From assembly GCF_002090055.1 (NCBI RefSeq), contig NZ_BBRH01000007.1, positions 62,001 through 126,000 on the forward strand: a stretch of 64,000 nucleotides of DNA, read 5' to 3'. Origin of the DNA: Demequina sp. NBRC 110051 (GTDB lineage: Bacteria > Actinomycetota > Actinomycetes > Actinomycetales > Demequinaceae). Positions 25,824-36,336 of the stretch are shown piece after piece; position 1 is the stretch's first letter, and every line of letters starts with the position of its first letter. The position numbers were made by a program, and so were the translations under genes. The notes beneath the pieces were generated by a model. That model was not told where the DNA came from. It did not search any database and worked only from the letters and a program-made list of their open reading frames with translations.

Positions 25824-28670
25824 TTAGCCCTCGTACTCCTCGAGCGGCGGGCAGGCGCACACCAGGTTGCGGTCGCCGTGGGCGTTGTCGATGCGGGCCA
25901 CGGGCGACCAGTACTTGTCCTGGCGAAGGCCAGGCACCGGGAACGCGGCCTGCTCACGCGAGTAGGCGCGGTCCCAATCATCGGACACCACGGCATCGGC
26001 CGTGTGGGGCGCGTGGCGCAACGGCGAGTTCGCGGCCTCGACGTCGCCGCGCTCGACCGCAGCGATCTCCTCGCGGATCACCAGCATCGCGTCGATAAAG
26101 CGGTCCAGTTCGGCGAGATCCTCGGATTCGGTGGGCTCGACCATGAGCGTGCCCGCGACGGGGAAGGACATGGTCGGCGCGTGGAAGCCGAAGTCGATGA
26201 GGCGCTTGGCGATGTCCTCGGCCGTGATCCCGCTGGTCTTGGTGAGGGGGCGCACGTCGAGGATGCACTCGTGCGCGACCAGGCCACCGGGGCCGCGGTA
26301 CAGCACGGGGAAGGCGTCCTGGAGGCGGGCCGCGATGTAATTGGCCGCGAGCACCGCGACCTGCGTCGCGCGGCCCAGGCCCTCGTGGCCCATGAGAGCG
26401 ATGTAGGCCCAGGTAATGGGCAGGATTCCCGCCGAGCCGTAGGGTGCCGCGGATACGGGGGATCCCTGGCGGCGCAGCTCCGCCGGACGCTGGATGGTCT
26501 GGCGCAGGGCGGGCAGGAACGGCACCAGGTGCTCGGCCACCGCGACCGGGCCCACGCCGGGGCCGCCGCCACCGTGGGGGATGCAGAAGGTCTTGTGCAG
26601 GTTCAGGTGCGAGACGTCGCCGCCAAAGTGGCCGGGCTTCGCGAGTCCCACCAGGGCGTTGAGGTTGGCGCCGTCGATGTAGACCTGACCGCCGGCGTCG
26701 TGGACGGCGGCGCACACCTCACCCACGTGCTCCTCGAAGACGCCGTGCGTGGAGGGGTACGTAATCATCATCGCGGCGATGCGGCCCTCGTGAGCGGCGA
26801 TCTTCGCGTCCAGATCGGCGCGGTCCACCTCGCCGTTCTCACTGGTGGCGACGACGACCACGCACAGACCGGCGAGGACCGCGGAGGCGGCGTTGGTGCC
26901 ATGGGCCGAGGCCGGGATGAGGCACACGTCGCGCTCACCCTGGCCGTTGGCCTGGTGATAGGCGCGGATCGCGAGCAGGCCCGCGTACTCGCCCTGGGCT
27001 CCCGAGTTGGGCTGCACCGAGACGGCCGCGTAGCCGGTGATGTCGGCAAGCCAGCCCTCAAGCTGGGCGATCATGTCGCGGTAGCCGCCGGTCTGGGCAG
27101 ACGGCGCGAACGGGTGGATGCGCGCGAAGCCGGGCCACGAGATGGGGGCCATCTCGACGGCCGCGTTGAGCTTCATCGTGCACGAGCCCAGTGGGATCAT
27201 CGTGCGATCCAGCGCCAGGTCGCGGTCCGCGAGGCGGCGCATGTAGCGCATCAGCGAGGTCTCCGAGCGGTACATGCTGAAGATGGGGTGCTGCAGGTAC
27301 TCGCTGGTGCGGCGCAGCGAACGCGGGATCGCGACGCGCGGAGCGGTGTAGACGGCGTGACGCTTGGCGGCGGTGACGGCCGTGACGAGCGTGTCGAGGA
27401 TGTCGAGGCTGGTGACCTCGTCACAGGCCATCGCGACGTGGTCGTCATCGACCTTGCGCAGGTTGATGCCGGAGGCATCGGCGCGGGCGATGACCGAGTC
27501 GGCGCCGCCGGGCACCTTGGCGACCACCGTGTCGAAGAAGTGCTCGTGGAGGATCTCGACGCCCGCCGCGCTCAACGCGTCGGCCAGCGTGACCGCGGTC
27601 GCGTGCACCTGCTTGGCGATCGCGCGCAGCCCGTCCGGCCCGTGGTGGATGGCGTAGAAGCTCGACACCACGGCGAGAAGGGCCTGGGCGGTGCAGATGT
27701 TGGACGTGGCGCGGTCGCGACGGATGTGCTGCTCGCGCGTCTGGAGCGCCAGGCGGTAGGCCTTGCGACCCTCGGCGTCCACGCTCACGCCCACCAGGCG
27801 GCCGGGCAGCTGGCGCTCAAGGCCCTGCTTGACGGACATGAACGCCGCGTGCGGGCCGCCAAAGAACAGCGGGACGCCAAAGCGCTGCGCGGAGCCGACG
27901 GCGATGTCCGCGCCGATCTCTCCCGGCGGCGTGATCATGGTGAGGCTCAGCAGGTCGGCCGCGATCGTGACAAGGCCGCCGGCGTCGTGAGCACGCGCGA
28001 TCACGTCCTGGACCTCGCGCAGCACTCCCGTGAGCCCGGGCTGCTGGATGACGACGCCGATGAGGTCGGCCGGCGGCTGCCAGTCCTCGCCGATGTCCTG
28101 GACCTCGAGGCGCAGGCCGATCGCCTCGGCGTGAGCCGAGGCCACGGCGATGGTCTGCGGCAGGCACTCGGAGTCGAGCACCACCACGCCGTCCTCGCGC
28201 CCGCGCACCGCGCGGCGCATGAGCAGGACGGCCTCGGACACCGCGGTGGCCTCGTCGAGCAGCGAGGCGCCCGCGACGGGCAGCGCCGTGAGGTCGGAGA
28301 CCATGGTCTGGAAGTTGAGCATCGCCTCGAGCCGGCCCTGCGAGATCTCGGCCTGATAGGGCGTGTAGGCCGTGTACCAGGCGGGATTCTCGAGGACATT
28401 GCGGCGGATCACCATCGGCGTGATGGTGTCAAAATATCCCTGGCCGATCATCTGGATGTGGACCTGGTTGCGCTGCGCGAAGCCCTGGAGTGCCTGCAGC
28501 GTGTCGTTCTCCGTGAGCGGGTCCGGCAGCACCAGCACGTCGTCCTGCCGGATCGACTCGGGTACCGCTGCCTCGACGAGGTCCGCGAGCGAGTGGTGGC
28601 CGACGGCCTCCAGCATCGTCTCCACAGCATCGTCAGAAGGTCCGATATGGCGGTCAGAGAAGGAGGTCAC
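25824..28670 (-). CDS. gcvP: Glycine dehydrogenase (decarboxylating), P protein of the glycine cleavage system
   Basis: The single-chain P protein has 948 residues, the usual length of the fused form. It decarboxylates glycine with PLP and passes the aminomethyl group to lipoyl-GcvH. The start is GTG at 28670, chosen because the protein then begins with the family-typical [13 protein letters not shown] and because a -10-like CACAAT lies six bases upstream (leaderless pattern). The PLP lysine lies in [18 protein letters not shown] (Lys about 693), preceded by [13 protein letters not shown]. Both halves of the internal duplication are present. gcvT, gcvH and lpd are not in the window, so this gene stands alone, convergent with the lipoprotein gene. 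I see no glycine riboswitch upstream. Confidence 0.96.
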   Translation of the reverse strand: MTSFSDRHIGPSDDAVETMLEAVGHHSLADLVEAAVPESIRQDDVLVLPDPLTENDTLQALQGFAQRNQVHIQMIGQGYFDTITPMVIRRNVLENPAWYTAYTPYQAEISQGRLEAMLNFQTMVSDLTALPVAGASLLDEATAVSEAVLLMRRAVRGREDGVVVLDSECLPQTIAVASAHAEAIGLRLEVQDIGEDWQPPADLIGVVIQQPGLTGVLREVQDVIARAHDAGGLVTIAADLLSLTMITPPGEIGADIAVGSAQRFGVPLFFGGPHAAFMSVKQGLERQLPGRLVGVSVDAEGRKAYRLALQTREQHIRRDRATSNICTAQALLAVVSSFYAIHHGPDGLRAIAKQVHATAVTLADALSAAGVEILHEHFFDTVVAKVPGGADSVIARADASGINLRKVDDDHVAMACDEVTSLDILDTLVTAVTAAKRHAVYTAPRVAIPRSLRRTSEYLQHPIFSMYRSETSLMRYMRRLADRDLALDRTMIPLGSCTMKLNAAVEMAPISWPGFARIHPFAPSAQTGGYRDMIAQLEGWLADITGYAAVSVQPNSGAQGEYAGLLAIRAYHQANGQGERDVCLIPASAHGTNAASAVLAGLCVVVVATSENGEVDRADLDAKIAAHEGRIAAMMITYPSTHGVFEEHVGEVCAAVHDAGGQVYIDGANLNALVGLAKPGHFGGDVSHLNLHKTFCIPHGGGGPGVGPVAVAEHLVPFLPALRQTIQRPAELRRQGSPVSAAPYGSAGILPITWAYIALMGHEGLGRATQVAVLAANYIAARLQDAFPVLYRGPGGLVAHECILDVRPLTKTSGITAEDIAKRLIDFGFHAPTMSFPVAGTLMVEPTESEDLAELDRFIDAMLVIREEIAAVERGDVEAANSPLRHAPHTADAVVSDDWDRAYSREQAAFPVPGLRQDKYWSPVARIDNAHGDRNLVCACPPLEEYEG

Positions 28671-28676
28671 CGGCCC

Positions 28677-28682
28677 ATTGTG
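28677..28682 (-). promoter_or_regulatory. Leaderless -10 element for gcvP
   Basis: CACAAT on the minus strand ends six bases before the GTG start, so transcription should begin at or next to the start codon. Confidence 0.4.
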
Positions 28683-28800
28683 GCGCAACCGCTCGCGCGA
28701 GGACAGAGGCCGCGCGGGGCACGGCGCGCTCCGACCGGGAACCACCACCCCTGCCTGGCCTTATGCCACGATGAAGGCTCGACGACGGGGAGGACGGGCG

Positions 28801-29070
28801 ATGGAGACGCTGCTGGCGACGGCGCTGGGAGTCATGACCGGCGTGGGGGTCGCGAGCGTGCATCCCCTCGTGAACCCGGGCCGGATCATCGCGGTCCTCG
28901 CCGGCGCGCTGGGCGGCTGGCTCGGCTCGCTGTGGTGGACGGACGACTTCGCCGAGCGCTTCGCGGGCCACTCCTATGCGGGCGCCGCGGTGGCGGGGGC
29001 CATCGGTGGCGCGGGACTCGCGCTGATAGTGGGCATCGGCCTCACGGTGTGGCGCCGCACCCGTCAGTAG
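28801..29070 (+). CDS. Small membrane protein (GlsB/YeaQ-like glycine-rich, two to three helices)
   Basis: ATG at 28801 follows GGGGAGGA six bases upstream, giving 89 residues. Hydrophobic, Gly/Ala-rich segments around residues 4-22, 28-46 and 60-84 contain GALGGWLGSLWW and GAIGGAGLALIVG. This is the pattern of small transglycosylase-associated (GlsB/YeaQ/YmgE) membrane proteins. The chain ends in WRRTRQ. It is divergent from gcvP across 130 bp and ends 10 bp before the GT2 gene. Family membership is by look only. Confidence 0.55.
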   Translation: METLLATALGVMTGVGVASVHPLVNPGRIIAVLAGALGGWLGSLWWTDDFAERFAGHSYAGAAVAGAIGGAGLALIVGIGLTVWRRTRQ

Positions 29071-29073
29071 GCT
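29068..29073 (+). promoter_or_regulatory. Leaderless -10 element for the GT2 gene
   Basis: TAGGCT lies seven bases before the GTG at 29081 and includes the stop codon of the preceding gene. Confidence 0.35.
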
Positions 29074-29080
29074 GGCGGGC

Positions 29081-30148
29081 GTGAAGCTCGTCGTCCAGGT
29101 GCCCTGCCTCAATGAGGAGGGCTCGCTTGCCACCGTCCTCGAGTCGATCCCCACGCATATCGAGGGGATCGATCAGATCGACGTCGTCGTCATCGACGAC
29201 GGCTCGACGGACGCGACCGGGGCCATCGCACGCGCCCACGGCGCACACGTCATCCGTCACACCCGCACCATGGGCCTCGCCCAGTCCTTTAGGGACGGCG
29301 TGGACCATGCCCTCGCGCGCGGCGCGGACATCGTGGTGAACACCGACGGCGACAACCAGTACCCGCAAGAACGCATCGGGGACCTGGTCGCGCCCATCCT
29401 CGCGGGGCGCGCCGACATCGTCATCGGCGATCGCCAGACGCATCAGATCGCCCACTTCTCGCCCTTCAAGAAGCGCATGCAACGGTTCGGCTCGTGGGTC
29501 GTGAACAAGGCCGCGGGAACGCGATTGCCCGATGCCGCGAGCGGGTTTCGCGCCTACTCCCGTTACGCGCTCTATCGCCTGAACGTGCTGACGCGCTTTA
29601 GCTACACGATGGAGACGATCATCCAGGCCGGCGAGAAGCGCCTGGCCATCACGTCGGTGCCCATCGACACCAACCCCAAGACCCGCGAGTCGCGCCTGTT
29701 CGCGAACATGGGTGAGCACATGTGGCGCTCGGCGCAGGCGATTCTGCGCTCGTCCGTCATGTATCGGCCGTGGGCGGTGTTCGCGAGCCTCGCGGTGGTG
29801 CTGGGCACCATCGGCCTCATCCCCTTTGTGCGCTACGCGATCCTCATGGCGCTCGACACCGGCGGCAACCACCTGCAGTCCCTCATCCTGGGCACCACAC
29901 TTTTGGTGGCCGCGGCGCTGGCGGTGGCGTTGGGCGTCATCTCCGATCTGCTGAAGTCCAACCGCATCCTCACGGAGCAGTCGCTCGAGCACCTCAAGAC
30001 GCAGCGCTACGGGCCGGCGCAGCCCGCCGGGGCGGGGGTCGATTCCGTAGGCAACCGCGCCGATTCCGTAGGCAACCGCGCCGATTCCGTGGCTGAGCGG
30101 GCGAGCGAGGGTCCCGAGCCGGTGGACGCCCCCGCCGAGGGCCCGTGA
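29081..30148 (+). CDS. Family 2 glycosyltransferase (polyprenyl-phosphate sugar transferase type)
   Basis: GTG at 29081 gives 355 residues. A GT-A domain occupies residues 1-240: VQVPCLNEEGSL, the VVVIDDGSTDAT strand, VNTDGDNQY (the D-x-D metal site with the DGDNQY pattern of DPM1/GtrB-type enzymes) and GFRAYSRYA. Two membrane helices follow (about 232-255 and 270-295). Such enzymes move a sugar from a nucleotide to polyprenyl phosphate or act directly in glycan assembly. The C-terminal tail contains three imperfect seven-residue repeats (DSVGNRA) from a 21-bp tandem repeat. The gene overlaps the GT4 gene by four bases (GTGA), so the two probably act on one glycan. Confidence 0.85.
   Translation: MKLVVQVPCLNEEGSLATVLESIPTHIEGIDQIDVVVIDDGSTDATGAIARAHGAHVIRHTRTMGLAQSFRDGVDHALARGADIVVNTDGDNQYPQERIGDLVAPILAGRADIVIGDRQTHQIAHFSPFKKRMQRFGSWVVNKAAGTRLPDAASGFRAYSRYALYRLNVLTRFSYTMETIIQAGEKRLAITSVPIDTNPKTRESRLFANMGEHMWRSAQAILRSSVMYRPWAVFASLAVVLGTIGLIPFVRYAILMALDTGGNHLQSLILGTTLLVAAALAVALGVISDLLKSNRILTEQSLEHLKTQRYGPAQPAGAGVDSVGNRADSVGNRADSVAERASEGPEPVDAPAEGP
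30038..30099 (+). repeat. Three imperfect tandem 21-bp repeats at the 3' end of the GT2 gene
   Basis: G[TC]CGATTCCGTAGGCAACCGC occurs twice, followed by a diverged third unit, giving DSVGNRA-type repeats in a disordered tail. Confidence 0.85.
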
Positions 30149-31260
30149 TCACCGACGTCGCGCTCGTGGGCCCTACCCACCCGTTCAAGGGTGGGATCGC
30201 CCAGCACACCACGCGGCTCGCACATGGGCTCGAGCGGCGTGGACTCACGGTCGACCTCGTGTCCTGGCGCCACCAGTACCCGCGCCTGCTCTACCCCGGC
30301 CGCCTCACGGTCCCCGCGGGCGAGCCCGAGACGCTGCCGTTTGCCCGCACCCGCCGCACCCTGTCGTGGTTCGCGCCGTGGACGTGGTGGCGCGAGGCGC
30401 GCCGCCTGCGCGCCACCCGCACCGTCATCATGACCGTCGTCACGCCGCTCCAGGCGCTCGCGTACCTCGCCATGATGCACACACTCAGGCGCGCCGGGGT
30501 GCGTGTGATCGCGCTGTTCCACAACGTGGTGCCGCACGAGTCTGGCCGGCTCGACCGCGCCATTGCGCGCCGGGTGATCCGGACGGCTGATGCCGTGGTC
30601 GTCCACACCGAGGACGAGGCCAGGGCGGCACGGGGCCTGGGCGCCACGGACGTCACGGTGGCCGCGTTGCCGTCCTCGCTCGACGCGTGGCCCGACCCCG
30701 ACCGGGTGGTTCGCACCGACCCCGACAAGCCCCTCGATCTGCTCGCGTTCGGCCTGGTCAGGCCCTACAAAGGCCTCGACGTGCTGCTCGAGGCGGTCGC
30801 GCTCGCGCCCCGCACGCGGCTGCGGGTGGTGGGCGAGTTTTGGGGCGGCGCCGAGCAGTTTGAGCGCCAGGTCGCGCGCTTGGGGCTCGGCGACAGGGTG
30901 AGCCTCGAGCCGGGTTACGTCGACGCCGCTCACGTGCCGGCGATCTTTCATGCCGCCGATGTCGCCGTGTATCCCTACCGCTCCGCCACCGCCTCGGGCG
31001 CCGCACTCGTCGCGCTCGACTGCGGCGTGCCGCTCGTGGTGAGCGACGTGGGAGGGCTCCCCGCCCTGGTGGGCGACGACGACTACGGACTGGTGGTCCC
31101 CGCGGATGACCCGGCCGCCCTGGCCGCGGCCCTCACCCGCGCCGGCGACCCCGCGCTGTTGGCGAGGTGGGACGCCAATCTCAGCCGTCGCATCGGCCGT
31201 GGTGACACGGGGTGGGACGCCTACGTCGATGCGATCGTCGCGCTCCTGCGACGCCCCTAG
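30145..31260 (+). CDS. Family 4 glycosyltransferase
   Basis: GTG at 30145 overlaps the GT2 stop, giving 371 residues. The N-terminal Rossmann half begins DVALVGPTHPFKGGIAQHTTRLAHGL, a typical GT4 acceptor-side GGIAxH motif. The C-terminal half has FGLVRPYKGLDVLLEAV, the FHAADVAVYPYRSATASGAALVALDCGVPLVVSDVGG donor-binding segment (the E-x7-E motif is altered to S/A residues), and DDPAALAAAL. It is a cytoplasmic retaining transferase using a nucleotide sugar; donor and acceptor are unknown. Coupling to the GT2 gene suggests a two-step addition to an envelope glycan or lipid-linked sugar. Confidence 0.85.
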   Translation: MITDVALVGPTHPFKGGIAQHTTRLAHGLERRGLTVDLVSWRHQYPRLLYPGRLTVPAGEPETLPFARTRRTLSWFAPWTWWREARRLRATRTVIMTVVTPLQALAYLAMMHTLRRAGVRVIALFHNVVPHESGRLDRAIARRVIRTADAVVVHTEDEARAARGLGATDVTVAALPSSLDAWPDPDRVVRTDPDKPLDLLAFGLVRPYKGLDVLLEAVALAPRTRLRVVGEFWGGAEQFERQVARLGLGDRVSLEPGYVDAAHVPAIFHAADVAVYPYRSATASGAALVALDCGVPLVVSDVGGLPALVGDDDYGLVVPADDPAALAAALTRAGDPALLARWDANLSRRIGRGDTGWDAYVDAIVALLRRP

Positions 31261-31274
31261 CCTTCGGCGTGTTG

Positions 31275-31290
31275 TGTGAGGCGCATCACA
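31275..31290. promoter_or_regulatory. CRP/GlxR-type operator
   Basis: TGTGAGGCGCATCACA fits the TGTGA-N6-TCACA consensus exactly. It lies about 115-131 bp before the dehydrogenase start, the only forward gene after it, so cAMP-dependent control of that gene is likely. Confidence 0.65.
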
Positions 31291-31405
31291 CTCCACACGG
31301 GGGCGAGCGCGGCCTAGGACGAAGTTCCTTTTAATCTTGAGAACGTCCCCACCCTGGATCCGCACGCGGCCACCACCCCGGCCGCACGAGCAAGGAGGCT
31401 CACGC

Positions 31406-32512
31406 ATGACCACCATGAAAGCCGTCGTCCTTCACGGCCGCGAAGACCTGCGCGTCGACGACATCCCCGTCCCCACCCCCGGACCCGGCCAGGTCCTGCT
31501 GCGCAATGGCTACGCCGGCATCTGCGGGTCCGACCTGCACGCCGTCTGGGCGCCCGAGGCGCTGGGCCTCAGCCACGACACGCCCCACCCCGTGACCGGA
31601 GCGACGCTGCCCCAGGTCCTCGGGCACGAGTTCTCCGGCACCGTCGCCGCGCTCGGCGAGGGCGTCGACTCCGTGCAGGTGGGCGACGACTGCGCCGTCT
31701 TCGGCCAGTACTCGTGCGGCGAATGCGTCGCGTGCCGTGCCGAGCGGCCGAACGCGTGCCCGTTCATCAGCTTCCACGGCATCGCCTCCGACGGCGGCGG
31801 CATGGCGGAGTACACCGTGGTCGACGCGCACCGACTGCACGTCCTACCCGAAGGCATCGACCTCAAGATGGGCGCCTTGGTCGAGCCCATGACGGTCGCG
31901 TGGCACGCGGTCTCCCGTGCCGAGTACCCCGAGAACGCCTCGGCGCTGATCGTGGGCGCCGGCCCCATCGGCATCGGCCTGTACTTCGCGCTCAAGGCCC
32001 GCGGCGTGACGCGGGTCCTCGTGTCGGAGCCGAGCGTGGAGCGTCGCGAGCTCATCGCCTCCTTCGGCGCCACCGTGGTGGACCCCATCAACGACAGCCT
32101 CGCGGGTGCCGTGCAGCTGCTCACCGACGGCGAGGGCGTGTCCGTGGCCTTCGATGCCGCCGGTGTGGGACCCGCGATCGAGGGCGCCATCGCGTCCCTC
32201 GCCCCCACGGGCCGCCTGGTGGTCGTCGCGCTGCACGAGCGACCCTTCGCCGTGGGCGGGCTGAGCCTGGTGCGCGCCGAGCTCGACGTGGTGGGTGCCA
32301 TGGGCTACCTGCAGCACGAGTACGACGAGGTCATCGAGGCCATGCGCGCCGGCGCATACGTCACCGATGGCTGGGTCGAGACCGTGAGCCTCGACGAGAC
32401 CGAGGACGCGATGAAGCGCCTGCGTGGCGGTAACGGCGCGAAGATTCTGGTCTCCGCGCGCTCGGGTGACGAGACTGCCGAGCCCGTGTCCGCCGAGGCC
32501 CTGCGGGCCTGA
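31406..32512 (+). CDS. Zinc-dependent medium-chain dehydrogenase, 2,3-butanediol dehydrogenase-like
   Basis: ATG at 31406 is preceded by AAGGAGG, giving 368 residues. The catalytic-zinc Cys is in GICGSDLH (about 36) with HEF (GHEFSG, about 70). The four structural-zinc Cys are in YSCGECVACRAERPNAC (about 97-111). The cofactor fold begins LIVGAGPIGIGLYFALKARG (about 175), and SEPSVERRE after the second strand suggests NAD(H) preference. The early SHDTPHPVTGATLPQVLGHEF stretch is characteristic of (R,R)-butanediol dehydrogenases. It interconverts acetoin and butanediol, or a related secondary alcohol. A CRP/GlxR-type site upstream suggests carbon control. The last 20 residues are a non-conserved tail. 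Confidence 0.85.
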   Translation: MTTMKAVVLHGREDLRVDDIPVPTPGPGQVLLRNGYAGICGSDLHAVWAPEALGLSHDTPHPVTGATLPQVLGHEFSGTVAALGEGVDSVQVGDDCAVFGQYSCGECVACRAERPNACPFISFHGIASDGGGMAEYTVVDAHRLHVLPEGIDLKMGALVEPMTVAWHAVSRAEYPENASALIVGAGPIGIGLYFALKARGVTRVLVSEPSVERRELIASFGATVVDPINDSLAGAVQLLTDGEGVSVAFDAAGVGPAIEGAIASLAPTGRLVVVALHERPFAVGGLSLVRAELDVVGAMGYLQHEYDEVIEAMRAGAYVTDGWVETVSLDETEDAMKRLRGGNGAKILVSARSGDETAEPVSAEALRA

Positions 32513-32519
32513 CGACGCC

Positions 32520-32535
32520 GGCCGATGCCGTGGCC
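32520..32535 (+). repeat. 16-mer repeat GGCCGATGCCGTGGCC forming the left arm of a hairpin
   Basis: Exact non-coding copy 8 bp after the dehydrogenase stop. Confidence 0.8.
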
Positions 32536-32572
32536 GGGTGGACCTTAAGCAAACCCGGCCGCGGTATCGGCC
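32520..32572. terminator. Hairpin after the dehydrogenase gene, built from the dispersed motif
   Basis: Arms 32520-32539 and 32553-32572 match as inverted repeats at 18 of 20 positions with a 13-base loop. There is no T-run, as usual for actinobacterial terminators. Confidence 0.6.
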
Positions 32573-32684
32573 CTCCTCGCACGCGAATGTGGCGTGCGTC
32601 ACGGCGGGACCAGGGGCCCCGAGGACGATGTGTCGGCGGCGTTAACTTTGGTGGGAACGGACCCCATCGCGGTCCCCCAAGTCG

Positions 32685-32690
32685 TAGGTT
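32685..32690 (+). promoter_or_regulatory. Leaderless -10 element for glgP
   Basis: TAGGTT ends six bases before the GTG at 32697, with no Shine-Dalgarno between. Confidence 0.4.
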
Positions 32691-32696
32691 GATCCC

Positions 32697-35153
<2,457 letters not shown>

Positions 35154-35165
35154 CGGCCTCTCCTG

Positions 35166-35202
35166 GACGGCCGATGCCGGGGTGAGGAATGCATCGGCCG
35201 TC
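35166..35202. terminator. Perfect hairpin made of two inverted copies of the dispersed motif
   Basis: GACGGCCGATGC (35166-35177) and GCATCGGCCGTC (35191-35202) are perfect 12-bp inverted arms with a 13-base loop, 13 bp after the glgP stop. Confidence 0.65.
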
Positions 35203-35266
35203 GCCTGCCGTTGACGAGGGACGTGCGACGGCACCTTCGTCGCACCCCCGACGGAAGGAGATCGAC

Positions 35267-35800
35267 ATGACCGCGCTCGTGATCACGACGAACTACGGAG
35301 TCGAGCAGGACGAGCTCGTGAAGCCCCTCGCCGCGCTGAAGGAGGCGGGCGTGCCCGTCACCGTGGCGGCACCTGTCCTCGACCCGATCCAGACGCTCGT
35401 GGGCGACAAGGACCCCGGCGAGTCCGTCACGCCGAACCTCGCGCTCGCCGACGTGGACCCCGAGGGATACGACGTGCTCGTCATCCCCGGCGGCACCATC
35501 AACGCCGACACGCTGCGCACCCACGAGGAGGCCGTGTCACTGGTGCAGACCTTCGCGCGCGACGGCAAGACCGTCGCCGCCATCTGCCACGGGCCGTGGC
35601 TCCTCGCGGAGGCCGACGTTGCCGGCGGCAAGACCGCGACGTCCTACCCGTCGCTCGCTACCGACCTGCGCAACGCCGGAGCGACGTGGGTCGACGAGGA
35701 GCTCAAGCGCTGCGAGGCGAACGGCTGGACGCTACTCACCTCGCGCAACCCCGACGACCTGCCCGCGTTCTCCACCGCGGTGGTCGAGGCGGCGCGCTAG
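35267..35800 (+). CDS. DJ-1/PfpI family protein (class I glutamine amidotransferase-like)
   Basis: ATG at 35267 follows AAGGAG, giving 177 residues, the family's normal size. The nucleophile elbow is AAICHGPWLLAEA (Cys about 108), and VLVIPGGTINADTLR (about 70) and TSYPSLATDLRNAGA are the other hallmarks. Relatives include PfpI/YhbO-type general stress proteins and glyoxalase III or deglycase candidates; the exact reaction here is unknown. It is a cytoplasmic single gene between glgP and the convergent S4-domain gene. Confidence 0.9.
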   Translation: MTALVITTNYGVEQDELVKPLAALKEAGVPVTVAAPVLDPIQTLVGDKDPGESVTPNLALADVDPEGYDVLVIPGGTINADTLRTHEEAVSLVQTFARDGKTVAAICHGPWLLAEADVAGGKTATSYPSLATDLRNAGATWVDEELKRCEANGWTLLTSRNPDDLPAFSTAVVEAAR

Positions 35801-35815
35801 ATAGCCACACACGGG

Positions 35816-36190
35816 TCAGCCCCGTCCCCGCAGGCGCTCGATCTGGCGGCGGTCCTTCTTGGTGGGCCGTCCGGCGCCGCGGTCGCGCACGCCGATGGGC
35901 GCGGGCCGTTCTGCCTTGGGCGGCGGGGGCGGGCTCTGGTCCTCATAGGCTTCCACGGCGACCGCGGCGCCCACGCGCTTCACCAGAATCTTGCGCACCA
36001 CCACAATGCGTTCGCGTTCGCCGCCGCGCACCACCACCCGGTCACCTACGCGCACGGGCGTCGCCGGCTTGGCCTTGTCTCCATTGACCCGCACGTGGCC
36101 CGCCTTGCACGCCGCCGTGGCAAGCGAGCGCGACTTGGCCAGGCGCACGGCCCAGACCCACGCATCGGCCCTCGCCGTGGTCTTCTCCAT
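35816..36190 (-). CDS. S4-domain RNA-binding protein (Hsp15-like)
   Basis: ATG at 36190 gives 124 residues. It has no Shine-Dalgarno, but a -10-like TACCCT ends six bases upstream, fitting a leaderless start. Residues 8-70 are an S4 fold: VWVWAVRLAKSRSLATAACKAGHVRVNGDKAKPATPVRVGDRVVV in outline, with the usual R-x-N-G-x-x-x-K turn. The C-terminal third is Pro-rich then strongly basic (RPTKKDRRQIERLRGRG). This is the size and layout of Hsp15/YrfH, which binds 50S subunits with stalled nascent chains. It lacks a pseudouridine synthase domain. Confidence 0.88.
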   Translation of the reverse strand: MEKTTARADAWVWAVRLAKSRSLATAACKAGHVRVNGDKAKPATPVRVGDRVVVRGGERERIVVVRKILVKRVGAAVAVEAYEDQSPPPPPKAERPAPIGVRDRGAGRPTKKDRRQIERLRGRG

Positions 36191-36196
36191 CGGACC

Positions 36197-36202
36197 AGGG
36201 TA
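36197..36202 (-). promoter_or_regulatory. Leaderless -10 element for the S4 gene
   Basis: TACCCT on the minus strand ends six bases before the ATG at 36190. Confidence 0.35.
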
Positions 36203-36216
36203 CGGGCGCGTTGTTT

Positions 36217-36281
36217 GCTCCCCAGCAGGACATGAGTGTCGATCTCGGCCGTTTTTCGACACTGATGTCATGCCAGGAGAC
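36217..36281. repeat. Palindromic intergenic repeat
   Basis: The inner arms AGTGTCGA (36235-36242) and TCGACACT (36256-36263) pair perfectly. Imperfect outer arms (CTCCCCAGCAGGACATG, and CATGCCAGGAG on the other side) extend them. It lies between the divergent S4 and YgjV-like genes. Confidence 0.65.
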
Positions 36282-36323
36282 ACGCGCCCCTGACTCGACA
36301 CGCGCCGCCGCACACCACCCCCG

Positions 36324-36329
36324 TAGCCT
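36324..36329 (+). promoter_or_regulatory. Leaderless -10 element for the YgjV-like gene
   Basis: TAGCCT lies seven bases before the ATG at 36337; no Shine-Dalgarno is present. Confidence 0.4.
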
Positions 36330-36336
36330 GAGCCTC

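Noticed and set aside
28671-28800. Glycine riboswitch upstream of gcvP
   Set aside because: No paired aptamer cores or long leader seen; the start looks leaderless.
25779-29084. A very long open frame (over 1000 codons) antisense to gcvP
   Set aside because: High GC removes stops from the antisense wobble frame; the peptide is Arg/His/Gly-rich without any domain, while gcvP on the other strand is certain.
30038-30099. Short direct repeats considered as a CRISPR array
   Set aside because: Units are contiguous, 21 bp, in frame and without spacers; they encode a heptapeptide repeat.
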